From: Amblyornis subalaris
Taxonomy: Eukaryota > Chordata > Aves > Passeriformes > Ptilonorhynchidae
NCBI GenBank assembly: GCA_018881555.1
Contig: JACAXG010000007.1
Location: 2,246,643-2,310,642, forward strand
Direction: 5' to 3'
Length of the DNA: 64,000 nucleotides
Shown here: positions 40,844-54,930 of the stretch, piece by piece
Layout of the letters: every line of letters begins with the position of its first letter
Position numbering within the stretch: position 1 is the first letter of the stretch
Made by a program: the position numbers and the translations under genes
The notes under the pieces: model-generated
What the model saw: only the letters and a program-made list of their open reading frames with translations
Told to the model about the DNA's origin: nothing
The model's database searches: none

Positions 40844-43800
40844 CTGAAAAAGAAAATACCAGTGGAAATGTCTAGGCATGCACTTCTCAGGAAAAAGTAC
40901 AGTATTACAAATGTCAAAGAAATAATCATGATACTGTCCCATTAAATCATATGAAAAAAACCTCAGGGTTTGTTTCCCACCATTTTGTGGAGCAAGTAAC
41001 ATAAGTTTTGTGAAGTTTCTTCCATTTCAGCATGCACTCCACAGTGGATTCAGATAACCAGGCACACACAGGATGGACTCAAAGCTGCCTCTCTTATCTT
41101 TGGCCACCACCACATTATAAACTCCAGTTAAGAGCTTTATTTATGTTTGGTGTCTGGTGAAGCTTCAGAAGAGGAAGCAAAGAGGGAATTGTCATTTAAC
41201 TAAACAGAACTTTGCAATGTGAAAGTGTTTTGGTTTCTTGAAATACCTGATTTGCCAAGGACATGCTCAAGGGTTTTTATCATACAAGCCAGGACCTTGC
41301 CTTGATATACACCATTAAAACTGGACTAATACCAGCCAAGATGAACCTCCAATCAGCTGTTCTGAGAATGGTCTAAACAAGAATATTTTGCAAAGGAAAA
41401 GCCAGGGAAATGATTCAATGCTTCTGATAATACAAAGCAGAAAGTCACACAAGAGAGCCTCTCATATAAAAATATGTATTGTTTCAATACACAAGATGAA
41501 ATAATTACTTGGCCCCCTTTCTCTTCTGCTTCTTTTAGTAAATGAAGAATGAAATGTCACCAGTATTATTCAGTTATAGTCTTGTCAAAGTTCAACATAT
41601 CAGAGAAAATCTCCAATAATACTGAGAAAGAGATGGTTGTCAGCTGGAGAGTGTTTCATTGTGGTACCTTGCTATGATAGTTTTATAAATATAATCCAAG
41701 AACAAGTGGAAAAAGCAACAGATTCCTTGCAATATATGGAAGGATTAGGGAAAGAATAATACATCTATTTTCATTTTTCCTCCAGTGCTGAACGTTCCAA
41801 CATGAAATACAATGGGAAAGTATTTTAAAAGCATATTTTTCATTAACATAAAATTTTCCCTTCAGTGAAACCATCTCTGGGGCATCCAGACTTAAAATTA
41901 TAATTCTCAAAGTAGTCTTGGTTGGTGAGGATGCAAACTAGCAATGGTAGGACCAAGCACCCAAGTGGGGACCCAACCAACAGCAACTCATTCCTGGCCC
42001 CATCACACTAGTCTAAGCTGCCAGACACGCAGATTCCTAAATTGATGCAGTTCGTAGTGCGTTTTAGGACAAATATTTGCAGGCAAAAGAAACTGGATGA
42101 AGTTACACACTGTACCTTATGACTGGAATAGACCAGCAGCTCAAACAGGTATAACTCACAAGCAGGACAGGCAGGTCTAGCTAATACTTTCATCAGTCAT
42201 CCCANATTGCCGGTAGTGGTTAGCCATTACATTTCAAAACCTCTCTCATGAAAAAAAGACGGACCCATATCCTAGACTTACAAAGAACTGCAGTTCCACG
42301 CACTTTGATCCTCTAACCGCTCAGCCAGCAGAGCAGGGATGTCAGGGAACAGCCCCAGGGAGGTGAGAGACAACTTTGGTAAGACTGAGCCGCTGCTGCA
42401 CTGCCCCTGAAGCTCAGCTGTGGAGCAAGAACTCCAAGCTTGGAACTGGATGTAGCTGGCATGAGACAATTGAACACTGTGGTTGTCACACTGTGCTTAG
42501 GTATTTTNAGTAAAACGAGCATTGCTAAGATACCCCTTCAACCCAAACTTGCTCAGTGGCACAAAGTTGTCAGGTGGTCAACCAAAAATCGTCAACACTA
42601 TAAAGTCGTAACAAATCATTCCATTGATAGCCCTTGCAGCCTCTTTCATTAATGACTGCAAGCAAATTACTGAACATTAATTAGTTTTGGAAGTCTCAAC
42701 ATAGCTAATAATTCACATTTACAAGAATTTCACTCTTTCAAATAGAATTCCACCCCGAAGCAGCAGGATATCACCCCTGAGTTCACNGCAAGTTCAACTT
42801 GCAAAGCGCCACGGTACAGTTTGTGCTGCTGGATGTAATGAAATAGAGAAAATGACTACAGCTAAACTGAGATTATCGAACCTGAGAGAGTTGCTGGAAT
42901 CAATGATCTCCAACTGAAAGCCTACCACGGTGGTCTGATCCAGAGGACATTTATTACTGTATAAGGAGCAGTAGCCCAAGAGAGTAGACAAAACTCAATA
43001 AATACATTTTTCATTTATGAGTGCGGTGATAACCTGGACAGTCAACCAAGATCCTTTAACAACAACAAAAAAAATCATTCCTTTCTCTGGCCTTGTGTTA
43101 GATCTTTTTGATGCTTCAGAGAGGTTTAGGAGAAGCTGTGGTCAGGGATCAGGAGCTCAGATGCAACTGCCTGCAGGTGATAGTCATATAAAAGATAAAA
43201 GGGCTATAATACCATACAGCACCCAAGCAATCAAAAAGAGCATTGGCAGAGAAGAAAAGTAAGGGGGAAAAAAGCCTGAGGTAGACAATTCAAGCTGTAT
43301 GCTTCCTTTAAAAAGAGATACAGAAGAAATCAAACTTCTTTACCATTATAAATTACTCCTCCTTTTAAATAGCATGTGAAATTATGACAACAACAAGGTA
43401 ACATCTACAGGTCAAAGTAAAACAGCAACAGCTTATAGATTGTCCTCTCCAGAAAACAAACAAAAAAAAGATAATATTTGCAACTAAGACTTTTAAAAGA
43501 ATCTGCCTAAAAAGTTGCATTCTAAATAAATGCTATTATCATGAAACACTATTGGGTTCTTTGCACTGCTGGAATCAAGCCAAGTGTTTAAGCATATAAT
43601 ATAATCACAGCCATTCTAAAACCCAATTCTTTGCACTAGGCCTTTCTTAATAAAATGCTGCTGAGATTCTCAGCTTGATTTTCTAATTATTTGGTCATGA
43701 GCAGAGTTCACTGTGGTTTAAGGATCAATATTAGTTTATATTCAAATTCCGCCAGATTCTCAGGGTAGTCCTTAATTATTGAAGGAAGGAACTAAAGGTT

Positions 43801-45244
43801 GAACAGGATTGTTGCAAGGAGCTGATATTTTGTCATAGTGATTGTTTCAACTCTTTTTTGCATCTGCAGGATAACACACTTTGGTAATCCCACGAGAATA
43901 AATCATTTGAGGATTCACGGCTGCATTTCTATGCAATACCAGACAAAGCCTGCACAGACCTTATCCCTCCTTCTTCCCACCTCACATTAGGCACCTACTT
44001 TGGAAGACAGGCCACTCCAAGCACCTTCTTATGGTGATTCAGACAACTTGTATTTCGAGGCCTTTTAGAGATTCCTGCATCTTTCCATTTCATAGACTTC
44101 AAGCTGTTACATCCCCGGTGAATTCTCTGGCTAAAATCAGGTGGAATTAAACAGGCCAGAGGGCAGAGTTAGGGCTGGATATCAAAAAAAGTCTAGCATT
44201 TATTTCAAAAGTAGCCTAACATTAAGATTCTATCTCTTTCTCATCTTCCTTCTTAATTGAGGTGAAAATTCTTCTCTAGCTAGCACAATTAATTATTGGG
44301 ATAATTTCTTTAGTGGTTTAAAACCATGTCTGCCAGTAAATAAGCAGGTAGGCGGGAATATATTACCAGTCATCTTATCAGCTTGCATTTTCTGTGAAAT
44401 TCAGTTCATTGGGAAAAATGCCCTGTTTGAATTTTGAGCACTTCTCAGGATTTGGAGCAAGTCTGACGATCAAAACCACGATACAAATAGCAATGAATTT
44501 ATGTGAATTTCTCATTTTATTATAGCACTTTGCCCTGCTACAGCTCTTTGTGTATATTCTGAATAGAAATCTTCCTAGATTGGAAGAAGAAAAAAATAAT
44601 AAACCAAAACCCAAAAGGCCCAGACATGGAAGTGTGTTTCCTGACACAATCAGGAACATTATGCATATATATCTGATTTGGTGATAGTGGAAAAATTGAA
44701 GAACATTGCTTTTTAATATCTCTTTATAGCTCAGAGGGAAGCTAGAAATGCTACAGGTCAAATAAAATAATATTATGTGCACATTTTTGTGCCTACAAAA
44801 TGGATGTCGAATTGAAGGACTCTAGAATTTTTCTGATTTATACATTAATTTCCTTACTAAATAAAAGCTGAGGAGGCCTCACGCTTCCATAGCCACATTC
44901 CATTAGAAAAAAATTTTCAGATTATGGGATTCATTCTTATTGCCAGTTTTAAAGTTATATAAGGGCATATTAAATGAATAACATTAAATAATACTTCATG
45001 CTACTTTCCAAAGCAGAAGATTACTTATGTCTGCCATGGAAATGTCAATCAAAGGCAAATGTAAGGGGAAGATGTCAGCTGGAGTAGCTGATAAAGGACA
45101 AGTAGACTCACTTCAACAGTCAGTATCATCGCAATCAAAAGGGAATTCTAGAAAATTCTGCTGCCCAGACAATTTTTCCATAGGTTAGCCGGCTAAGTCC
45201 CCAGCAAGCAGTCATCTCAACACAATGTGGGAATCTCTGAACCA
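40844..45244. other. Non-coding stretch, no gene seen
   Basis: It would be the intron upstream of the candidate exon if that is real. The 134-codon minus-strand frame at 44,378-44,782, the longest in the window, is rich in hydrophobic and aromatic residues, as expected from translated AT-rich DNA, and matches nothing recognised. Confidence 0.55.
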
Positions 45245-45365
45245 AATCATGTCTGTGGTATTAATTCCTTGGGNAAAAAACCCCTACTTTGCCTGCAAAG
45301 TAAAGAATCATGTCTGTGGTATTAATTGTTTAGGAAAAAATAGCTGCTTTGTCTGCAGACTAAAG
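45245..45365. repeat. Diverged 60-bp tandem duplication
   Basis: Units at 45,245-45,305 and 45,306-45,365 share an identical first 22 bases beginning AATCATGTCTGTGG and both end in TAAAG. The middles differ at several positions and by one base in length. Overall identity is roughly 80 percent by eye. Confidence 0.9.
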
Positions 45366-48300
45366 TACTGAGCCATGCTGAAATGTTGCATCAAATACAA
45401 GTGATTTCTGTCAAGTTAAACACTGCAGGAGACATTTCCAAAGCCTCATAAGGACCACAGATAACCCCTTCCCATTAATGGGCTTTCAGGCATCCAGACC
45501 CCACGTTAGCTTTGAAAATTTCAGAGCTGATGAGGGGTATTTGTTCAAATTCCTATTTCATGTTTGGAGGGTTTATTCTGTCTATTCTGCTACAGNTGAG
45601 TAAAACCAGATTTTGTGTTCACTTCAGCAGGATTAGTCTCCTTCATGAGAGGGGACTAACCAGGGTTCATATCTTCCTATTGTTCTCTGTTCAAACTTTA
45701 TCAAGAAATGTAACCCCGGAGTAGTGACACCTGATGTATCCAAAACAGGGAGACACACTGTGCTGCTCTGACCTCGTCATATCCTGCTGAGAACCACCAG
45801 GTTAATCCAGGCTAAGTGAGACTCTGATGTTTAGAGTAGGACTGGTTTGCAGCAGAATATTCATCTCTAAAAGGGATGGGAAGAAGTGTCTAGAAGCATT
45901 ATTTATAAATGAAGATAAGTGCTGGCTAACTTTCCTGCCTTATGCTTATATCATCTAATTACTTTGGCACAGTGTTTCACCCTTTCATGTTCCAAGTCTG
46001 GTTTGTGCTCTAGCAATTCACATCATTTTCCTTCCTATCTCTTAAATTTTCTTTCCCCTCCCTTTAGATACACCATTAACANTCCTAAGTAAGCTGATCT
46101 TCGGGGGTTTATGTGCTCAGTGTTACATAATTTCTGCTCCCAGTTTCCAAACAGCAGTAATTATCTTTTTGGCTTCAAGACTTTACCTAGGATGGGGCAC
46201 ACTTTTAATGGGATCTCNCAGACCCCCAGATCAATCTCAAAGCACTCCCAAACCCAGTAAGAGCTGTGAATCTCAATGGCTAGGTTTTATAATTTGGGGA
46301 AAGGACCTCTAGAACCATTAAATTCTCTAAACAACAATGAAAACTAAGTGAGACGAGTAACACCCAAGATATAGAACTTATCTGGCATGTCTAAGTGTTC
46401 TCTTTTACAGCACATTAAGTTAAATGTTCAAACTGCAACATGGTTTATGGCTTGCATGTGCTATTAAAAAGGTCTGTGTGTGACACAACTCCTTCTGTCT
46501 CAACATCTGCAAAGCTCAAGCCAAACAGGACTTTTAAACGCTTCATCTCTTTGATATTCCTAACACTAGCAAACAATTCTTTCAACCTCACTACCTACAT
46601 CTCCTTCTTTTTGAGTTAGCTCCGAGTTCTAATAACCTGGTNAAGTTTCATACATGTATCTTATGTAAAGGGCATTTCTTAATCCCCAACTGGGGTAATG
46701 AAATATAATTCCTCACTCAAATTGTCTAATTAGAGAGTATTAGAAAATGACAAATCACTCTGTTCAAGAATTAAAAAAATTAGCAGGTAGCTGGCAGAAT
46801 AAATTATGTTTAATTATAAATATTTGCACTCCAGTGTTAATAACATGATTTAGGAAATAGATTAAAAATGTAATGTAAATATTTTTTGCATCCATTTTTA
46901 GACAAATATTTAGTTCTTCTATACACAAATGCACTAGCACTTNTTTCTGTAGAAACTAGATCAGTACCAGGGGAATCTTTGATCTGTACAACTATCAATT
47001 ACATAATTAAAATCAGAAGAGTGAAGATGCTTTGAAGGTTTACTAGTAACTTAATTTATTCTCAGTTATTAATTTTCATTGCCTAAGATTGAAAAACATG
47101 AAACAACAAAGTGTGCATGTTGGCTCTGTGGTGGTCTTTGAACTAACAAGTCTCCTATGTGTTCCAAGAAGTATATTTTGGGTTATTTAATAATACAGTA
47201 CATGTACACCTAGGAAAATATAGGAAGAGTCTATGAAGGGTGGATTTGTGATTTGTAGCCAACACGTCTGTATTTAAGGGTTTATGAAAAAATAGGTAAG
47301 TTCTTGAAGATTTTAGTTACATTTTCTCTTCAAATTTACTCTAAAAATGCTTTTTGCTTGAAGTAAGAACAGGGTGGATGCTATCATTCCAGTCCAACCT
47401 GTTTCCTTCAGTAGCATCCTTTGCATTGAGGGGAATTAAATATAAAACATCAAGCAAGTCAGATCATCTTATGATAATACACAGTAGCCTATTGTTTAAA
47501 ATGAAATCACAGCACCTCAACCTTTCTCACACGGAATAAAGATTTTTAAACTTCTGCAGTCTGTTTGTATTTACCAAAGATGCTACACAGTGACATTGTA
47601 CTCTCATGAGCAAAGGTAAATCATGTGCCACACGATTTTCTTCCAGTGAGGCAAAATGGTTACTCTAGAATTCCTCCTTCTGTGCAGCTGAGTAGTATTA
47701 ACTATCCAAGTGGTTACTCGAAAACTTAAAGATCTGAGGAAAGTTCTAGGCTAGCTGACACAGTGGAATCACCAGAAAAACAAATACGCAGGTGGTAAAA
47801 AAATATATTGTTTACGGAGCACTTGAAACAGCTACAAGCCAAAATAAAACAAGGCTTAGCCTACTTTATACATTCAGATACATAAAAGACACTTTGGGTA
47901 TGAATACTACCAAGAAACACCAGGTTTTGAGGGTAAACTGTTTTTTAAAAAGATAGTGTGCAAGTCAAAACAATGGAGATGGATTTTACATCCGCAGACT
48001 TATTATAAACTCTAGAAGGAGATAAAAAAAATTCAGTTCAGAAATAATGTTCTGGATTTTAGAAGAAACCAACTTATTTGAGGGAGTTTGAGAAGAAAGA
48101 GAAGGAAGCCTGCCACAGCATTTCAGCAGCAAGCCCCCAGCTTGATACCAACAGACTGATTTTTATCATTTAAATATGATAGAAAGCTACCAGAAACAAA
48201 GCTATGCATCACAACAGCCACATAAATCCACCTCCTTAAGGAAGCATTTAAAGAATTTTGTCATTGAAGATCTGTTTATGAGGCTGAAGGCTCACGTCAA

Positions 48301-51300
48301 GTATTCTGCTCATTCACCCCCTGTACTCATACCGGGAGATGGCATTTGTAATTATTACACACAAAGGAAACAAGAAAAAAGTAACAGAAGCTCAGAGGAT
48401 GAGCATTCTGCCTGCCAGTCCCCAGTGTTTGTGTAGTTTCTCCAGATGCATGTAATTTTGATCTGTGTATAAAGGGTGAGCCATTGAAGATGAAATCTCA
48501 GAAGTTACTCTATTTAGTCGCATACATCTGCAGTGATTTCTTGTAGGAATCAGGCTTTCCAACACCACCTCATACATGTGATATTTTTAGTATTTCCTGG
48601 TTTCAGTTAGGAGAGAAATCACAGAAACACAGCTTTTTAAATGCATTTTCCCATGTATTTCTCTTGCCATTGTACCTTAGAAGTAAACCATAGCAGAGAA
48701 ACAGAGCACAGCAGTATAATAAGCATCTGNACCATAAACAAGGGTGAGTTACTTCTTCCATTCCAATGAGTATTTATGTAAATGTAACTTTAATCAGATG
48801 TGATCAACATGCTTTTTTTCTAATGCTAAATGCAAAAACCCAGCCCAGTGAACTGTTACTGCAAACGTGAAATAGCATCAGCTCTGTCAGAAGCTCTTTC
48901 TAATGTCATGGAGCTGAGTAAAGACAGAGTTACGACTTCTACCTAAAGCTCTCTGATACAAATAACTAAATGGCACAATCTCCGGCATTCACTGGGCCCA
49001 AGTTTTGCTAAGTTAATTAAATTTTTTACCAGAATATGGATCACTTATTGTTCAGAGGGGTCAGACGCTACGCCAAGCACGCAGCATCATGAGCTATCCC
49101 TCTCCACCCTAATTTGTTTCAACAAAGCCTACACTACCCTCCCTTTTATTTTANAATTAACATTCCGAAAGGATGTGCACGCTGCTGTGTCCTTCCCTGG
49201 GAGGAAGCTGGGGAAGACCCTGGCAGCAGCAGTCACTGCCTCAGCCTCTATTCCATGGCTGGCAACTGGCTTGGCCACCACTGCAGACCGGGCAAAGAGA
49301 AGAGCTTTGTGTCATATTCATGCCCTACACAGTGCATTTCCCACTCTGCTTCTGGGCAGTAGCAGAGCCAGCAAGTTCTCAACAGCGGGATTTTTACGGT
49401 GAATGAAATTTCACCGCTTTGAAGCTAAATAAAATAGTTTTAATTTGGTCNGGTGTTTGCTTGAGAACTCAATTTTCTCTCCAATCTTTCCATTTCAGAA
49501 CATAGCCTGATCATTTAAAAAAATGTGGGAAATGCACCTCAAATTTGAACATAGTTTCTTTGAACTACTTTCCAAAGGCTCAGAATACAAAGCCGCCTTT
49601 CCAGTGATTTGTGCCATTCTGATAACTTGGAATAGTCAGGAACTGAGTTCATGGCTGCCTTGCATTCCCAAAGCAACATAAAACAAATGGGTTGTATCAG
49701 GGAATTCATCCTCTCTTAAGTACTCTTCTCCCTTCTATANATCAAATAACTAATCCATCAAAAAAAAAAAAAATCCAAACTTTTACTGAAGAAATAAGAC
49801 AGTCATCCATAAAAGTTGCGATGTTGCCTCGCTATCCATCCACTTACACAGAAGCTCAGCAGAGAGGGAAGAGCTCTGAGCCCTAGGAGAAAAAATGGGA
49901 GTAACAGTTTCCTGAGGACCCCTAAGCCAGCACACTGTTAAATGTACCATATAACATTGTTCTCTTCCTCCACTCTTGCAGCTACCATATGTGATGGACC
50001 ACATCCAAGTTAAACACTCTCACCAGAGCATGCTCCAAGACAGACGACGGGGCCTCGCCAAAACAATGCAGTTCTATTCTCTATTTATTTTTGTAGTTCA
50101 AAGACCTGGCAGTAGCCCACTTGATGCCTGCCATAAGGACCAGAGCGCTCCTGATTACTGCCATGAGATTTCCAAGCCCACAGACGGCATGTATTCCAGC
50201 CTATGCCAGTCACCAAGATGGACTATGTACAAACAGCAGCGGGATCCTCTGAAAGAAAGAAAAAAGCCAGCTCCCATTTCCACTTTGAACCCACCCACGA
50301 CAGGCTGCCAACTTGAGGACCTTGCTTTAATCACAGCAACCACATGAAAGAGTTTATTCTGTTTATCTTGGTTCATTTAGGAAACCAGTGATAAGTCTGC
50401 CATGAAAAAATTCCATCATCTTCTCCTGGAAGCTGGCATACTTGTCCCAAGATACAGGCTTTGATTTCATTCTAAGTGTGGCTATTTGCAGTCATATCAC
50501 TGAGAGCATGAGTTTTCTCATCCTACCAGATGATTTCTTTTCCCTAATAAGCAAGTTGTGAATGCTTCAAAATCCCTCTCAAGTACAGTGGCATCTCTGG
50601 GGGGAAGCGGTGGGAAAAGGGCAGCAGATCCTCCTAAATCCACAGCTGAAGCGTGCAGGCTGCATCCACGATGATTGCAGCGAGCCAGGAGGCAAGAGGT
50701 GCTGGAAGAGCTGTGGCCCACACGTGGGAAGGGATGAGATGTGCAGGGAGACCAACCTTTCCTTCTTGCACTTGCCTGAAAAGAATAGGACAAATGCAGT
50801 CTTAAATAAAGATATGAGACTGGTGCTTGACTACTGAACATGAAGTACTACCTTGCCATGGAATAGGAATAACAGTAAAAAACAGGCTAATTGCAGATAA
50901 AATCATATAGCCCTCTNCTGCATGACATAGATCTGAGTTTCTTGGCTGTGGAGTATGACGGATAACCAGAGAGGTCCTCTTGCAAACCAGAGCACTGTTT
51001 ATATATTAACCTTGCTACCACCTATAGACTGCTGGCTGTCCCCAGTGCTGCTGCTGCTGTAGCCAGGTGCTGCTGCTTTGGTTTTCCAGGCTCACCAGGT
51101 ACCTCACAGGGTTTAAGGGTCAATGAACGTGATTCTCTCATTGGACACAGATGGTAGCAGTCTGCTGTTACCAACTGGAAGACATTTATGGACCTATTGG
51201 ATTCCTGGAAGCTACATGAAGCCTCAACTTCTGGCAAAGACATAAATGAGAACGGACAGGAAAACTCTCCTCATATTTGCAGAAAGGTGCATAATTTCCA

Positions 51301-54300
51301 AATTCTGAGGGATCATTATCTTCAGCACAGCCATTTTTCCTCTTGAGTTGTAGGTTATGTTACTACATTTACTTCTGACTTCTCAGCCCTTGGCACCTAT
51401 AATTCAATTTTCCCATTTAAAAATTGCTGAGGTCTCTATGCTGATATCTCAGCAAACACAATATTTCATTTCTAACCGTACTCTGTTAAGTCTGGATTTG
51501 TTCATGTTCACAAGCAATAGATTTGAAATACAGCCTTGCAGAATAATCAGTAATAAACATACAAAAGTGACAGGCAATAATTTCATCGTTTTCATGTGAG
51601 ATAATATATGATATTTTGCACAACTTTGCAGGATTGTGTGATTGTGCCAATTTACCTTTCACAGTAATATAGAGTTATTCATACTGCGAGATATTAGGGG
51701 ATGCTACCATAAATCTTGCAGTATCTTGCAAATGTGCAATTACTCTTTGCAAGTGCCCAGATGGGGATTATATCTCATTATATCAAGTGCAATGCAAAAA
51801 ACATGTCTGGCTGTAATTAATGGGGTTGGAAACTTCAAGAAGAACAGATCTGCTGATGAAAAAAACACAAACGCTCAGAGCTTCGGCTTGAATAACAACT
51901 CAAGCGACTGGATGTTTATGTTAACCTTGTCCAAAGGACGTAATCATCCTGAGAATGCAAAACTAGACTGAATCTCAGGAGTGAGCTTCCTTGTAAGCTT
52001 TCCACTACGTCCTTTATCTCTGTGCCTAAGCATTAGAAGTATGTCCAAAATTTTTCCTTTCTGATGCTACAGTAGCATTTAGATTTCTGGTCTTTTTTTT
52101 TTTTAGAAACAGAAATAACAGACCCCTGAAGAAAAAAAAACAAAGAAACCAATTTTATAAATTATTAAGGTTAGAAAAAGGTCATTTGGAAGCTCAAATG
52201 AGTTCCTATTTTATGTGAGAACTGATTCACTCCAACACCTAGATTGTGGTTTGCTCACATAGGTGTAAGAGGGTGTTGCCAAATTCCCAGTTACAGGCCC
52301 TAGCCAAATTTTCCAGCACGAAACATCCCCATTTCCCCTGCCTAGAACCTTAAAACGTGTCACTGCATTCTCAGTTCCCTTCACATAACATCTGCAGATA
52401 GACATCCTCCCTGGACTGTCCTGCTCAAGAAATGCTTGTGGCCAATGCTTGCTTGCAGGATTTCAATTTTATTTGCCCCAATAACAGATTTCCCCATAGA
52501 AACATCTTTGGATCTTCTCACATGCAGGTCAGAGACAGGCAGCTTAGGGTTTTCCCTGAAGTTTTCTGTAGTATTATCAGCTGAACGGGCTCCACTGAGT
52601 ATGTATTCAGACACACTTCTATTAAAATTGACTTTTAATATTAATCATGAACAGATCTTCATACTTTTGCACATTTTTTTCCAAGCCAACATAGTTANAG
52701 AAAACTGCATCTGAATAAAGTTATTCTCATTGTCTAATAAACATTTTGATTAAGCACACCAAGTTTGGATCCACCTCTAAAATATTTTTAAATGCTTTGA
52801 GATGAGAGTTTTTGGTTTTCTCTAAAAATAGCATATTACATCTATTCCAAAGGAAGCATTGGACAAGTCAGATCAGATTTTTAAGGTGTNAAGTGAAAAC
52901 AGCTGAAATTTTTCATTCAAGAAAACTGACCTTTCTGAAAAGAAGGCTTCAAATTTACGGTACTATGGAACAAAACTGACAAGAATTCCTTTTCCTTGCT
53001 ATTGTAAAAGGAGTCAGAAAGCAGGGATGGGTGAATTTCACTTCTCTACCTTTAATTTCACCTTAGCAGTGTCATTTGTCAGAACCAATGTCAGGATTGC
53101 ACACTTATTAACTGAGCTTCTTTCACTGAATCCTTGCAGCTCCTACTACTGCGCAAGCCATGAAACCTGCAAGTCCACATTCATTTTGAGTTCAGTTTGC
53201 AGAACAAGTAACCAGGAAAACCACCTCTCTTGCTTCCCTTTCCCTCCAGCTCCCAAAACCTGTCTTGAAAATGTTCAGGGACCCCGACCCTGCAAAACCA
53301 NGGTGCAAATGGATGCAGCTTTTTAAACAGACTGTCATAAACACATGATGAACAAGGGCAGTTGTAATGGCTATTCTGAGATGAATGGCACCAGCTTCAG
53401 AGAAAATCCATTTTTTAAAGAAAGGCTTTTGNATCACTCTATCTTATATGCAGCTACATCAATTTACCTCAGCTTCCTGTACAACAAAAAAATCCCATAA
53501 GTGATATCCAGCATCATCCCTGGGCTTTCTGTTAGACGGAGAGGAAACCTCCTGCTGGCTCCATGGACCAGCAGCTCNCACTTAGCAAGGACTTGGCTGA
53601 CTGTGGGAAACTCCAACCCACACATTTATTCTCCTGGTTTACTACTTCACTCTTCTGACTTCTCCTTCCATTTTTTTCTACCCAGTTTGTGCACAATCAA
53701 CTCTTTCAGCGCTTAGGATGTGAGCCTCATGTTTTCTTCTCACTAGAATTCGGGCTTCCTTCCTCCCACTCGCTGTAATTTTGTACTTGTTATATCTGTC
53801 TAACACTGTGCTCTGACTAGAGAATGGGTGTGCTTCCAGTGATTGGCCCTGAAAGCTGCCCTTGAAGGACCACTGCTGTTTTATGTTTGGAAATACCAAC
53901 CCTGACAAGATATGCCAACACTTCATTTGTATTTGAACCATTTAGTAGGTGTATTGACTTTGATCACCGTAACAGTTAAAAGAACCCAAAAAACCAACCT
54001 AACAAAAATAATATACAATGGGAATAAATATACTGAGATATCTCTGCATTCTTGAACTCTCTTAGTCTCTTTTTCTGATCTCTCAACAGCGTAAGAGGCA
54101 TTTTGTGCTATTTCTACGTAGCCTGTTGAGGAGAATGTCCCTGCAGCTGGGAGAACATGACAGTGTGTACTTACCACAAAATACACAATACACTGAAAGG
54201 CTGCTCTGAATTTTTTATGGGTAGGGAGTTAACAAGGCAGAGCTCTGCCTACAGATCAACCAAGAAAGTGCTACCTGGATCTAATGATATGCTCTTGCTT

Positions 54301-54787
54301 TCAGTAAAATAGGATAATGCAAACCAGAATAAAACTCTGGCTGTATATCCACAAAATATAATTTTTTCCACCAGAAACTAGAATAGTTTAATGTGTTGAT
54401 TTTTACATCCTGCTACAGTCCTTTAATAAAATCAGCCTGGAGTTTGGAGGGTTCAGCTATTGTATTTAAAANCCATTATTATCCAGATTGCAAACTCGAC
54501 CATTTCTCCTTCTCTTCTGCCCGCAAAAATATTTCAACAGAAAGGAAAGAACCAAACTCTGCTTGTTAACATACTTACATGATTTTCATCCTAATAAGTT
54601 TATGGGTTTGTGTGTTCTGCTAATTTTTCTAATGAAGGCAGAATAATTTATTTCTAGCAGTTAACTGAGGCTTCTAATCCTACAAAACACTTAAATACAT
54701 ACTGAATTTTAAGCACCCAAGTTCATGCCTTGACATCAGCTGAAATACCACAGAGCAGAATTAGTTAGAAAGAGTAATCNGAATAAA
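45366..54787. other. Non-coding stretch, no gene seen
   Basis: About 9.4 kb with chance-length frames. Three pieces are discussed as low-confidence observations: an open frame ending at 48,436, an AT-rich non-repetitive stretch at about 46,660-46,910, and a minus-strand frame at 52,381-52,614. A short GCT repeat lies at 51,046-51,060 and an A run near 49,761-49,773. Confidence 0.55.
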
Positions 54788-54930
54788 GAATGGTTTGGGT
54801 TGGAAGTGACCTTTAAAGACCATCTAGTCCAGCCCCCTACCATGAGGAGGGACACCTTCACCTAGATCAGGTTATTTAGAGCTCTGTCCAACCCAGCCTT
54901 GAATGTTTTTAGGGATGGCACATCTACTCC
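54788..54930 (-). mobile_element. CR1 LINE 3' fragment, minus strand
   Basis: Reading the plus strand gives the reverse complement of the avian CR1 3' region in order: GAATGGTTTGGGTTGGAAGT, ACCATCTAGTCCAGCCCCCT, GGAGGGACACCTTCACCTAG, CCAACCCAGCCTTGAATG and AGGGATGGCACATCTAC. Homology fades beyond about 54,930, in an A/C-rich segment that may still be part of the copy. It is a truncated, inactive element with no coding capacity. Confidence 0.95.

Noticed and set aside
44378..44782. Longest open frame in the window (134 codons, minus strand).
   Set aside because: Rich in hydrophobic and aromatic residues as expected from AT-rich DNA, no recognisable domain, no supporting splice or poly(A) signals.
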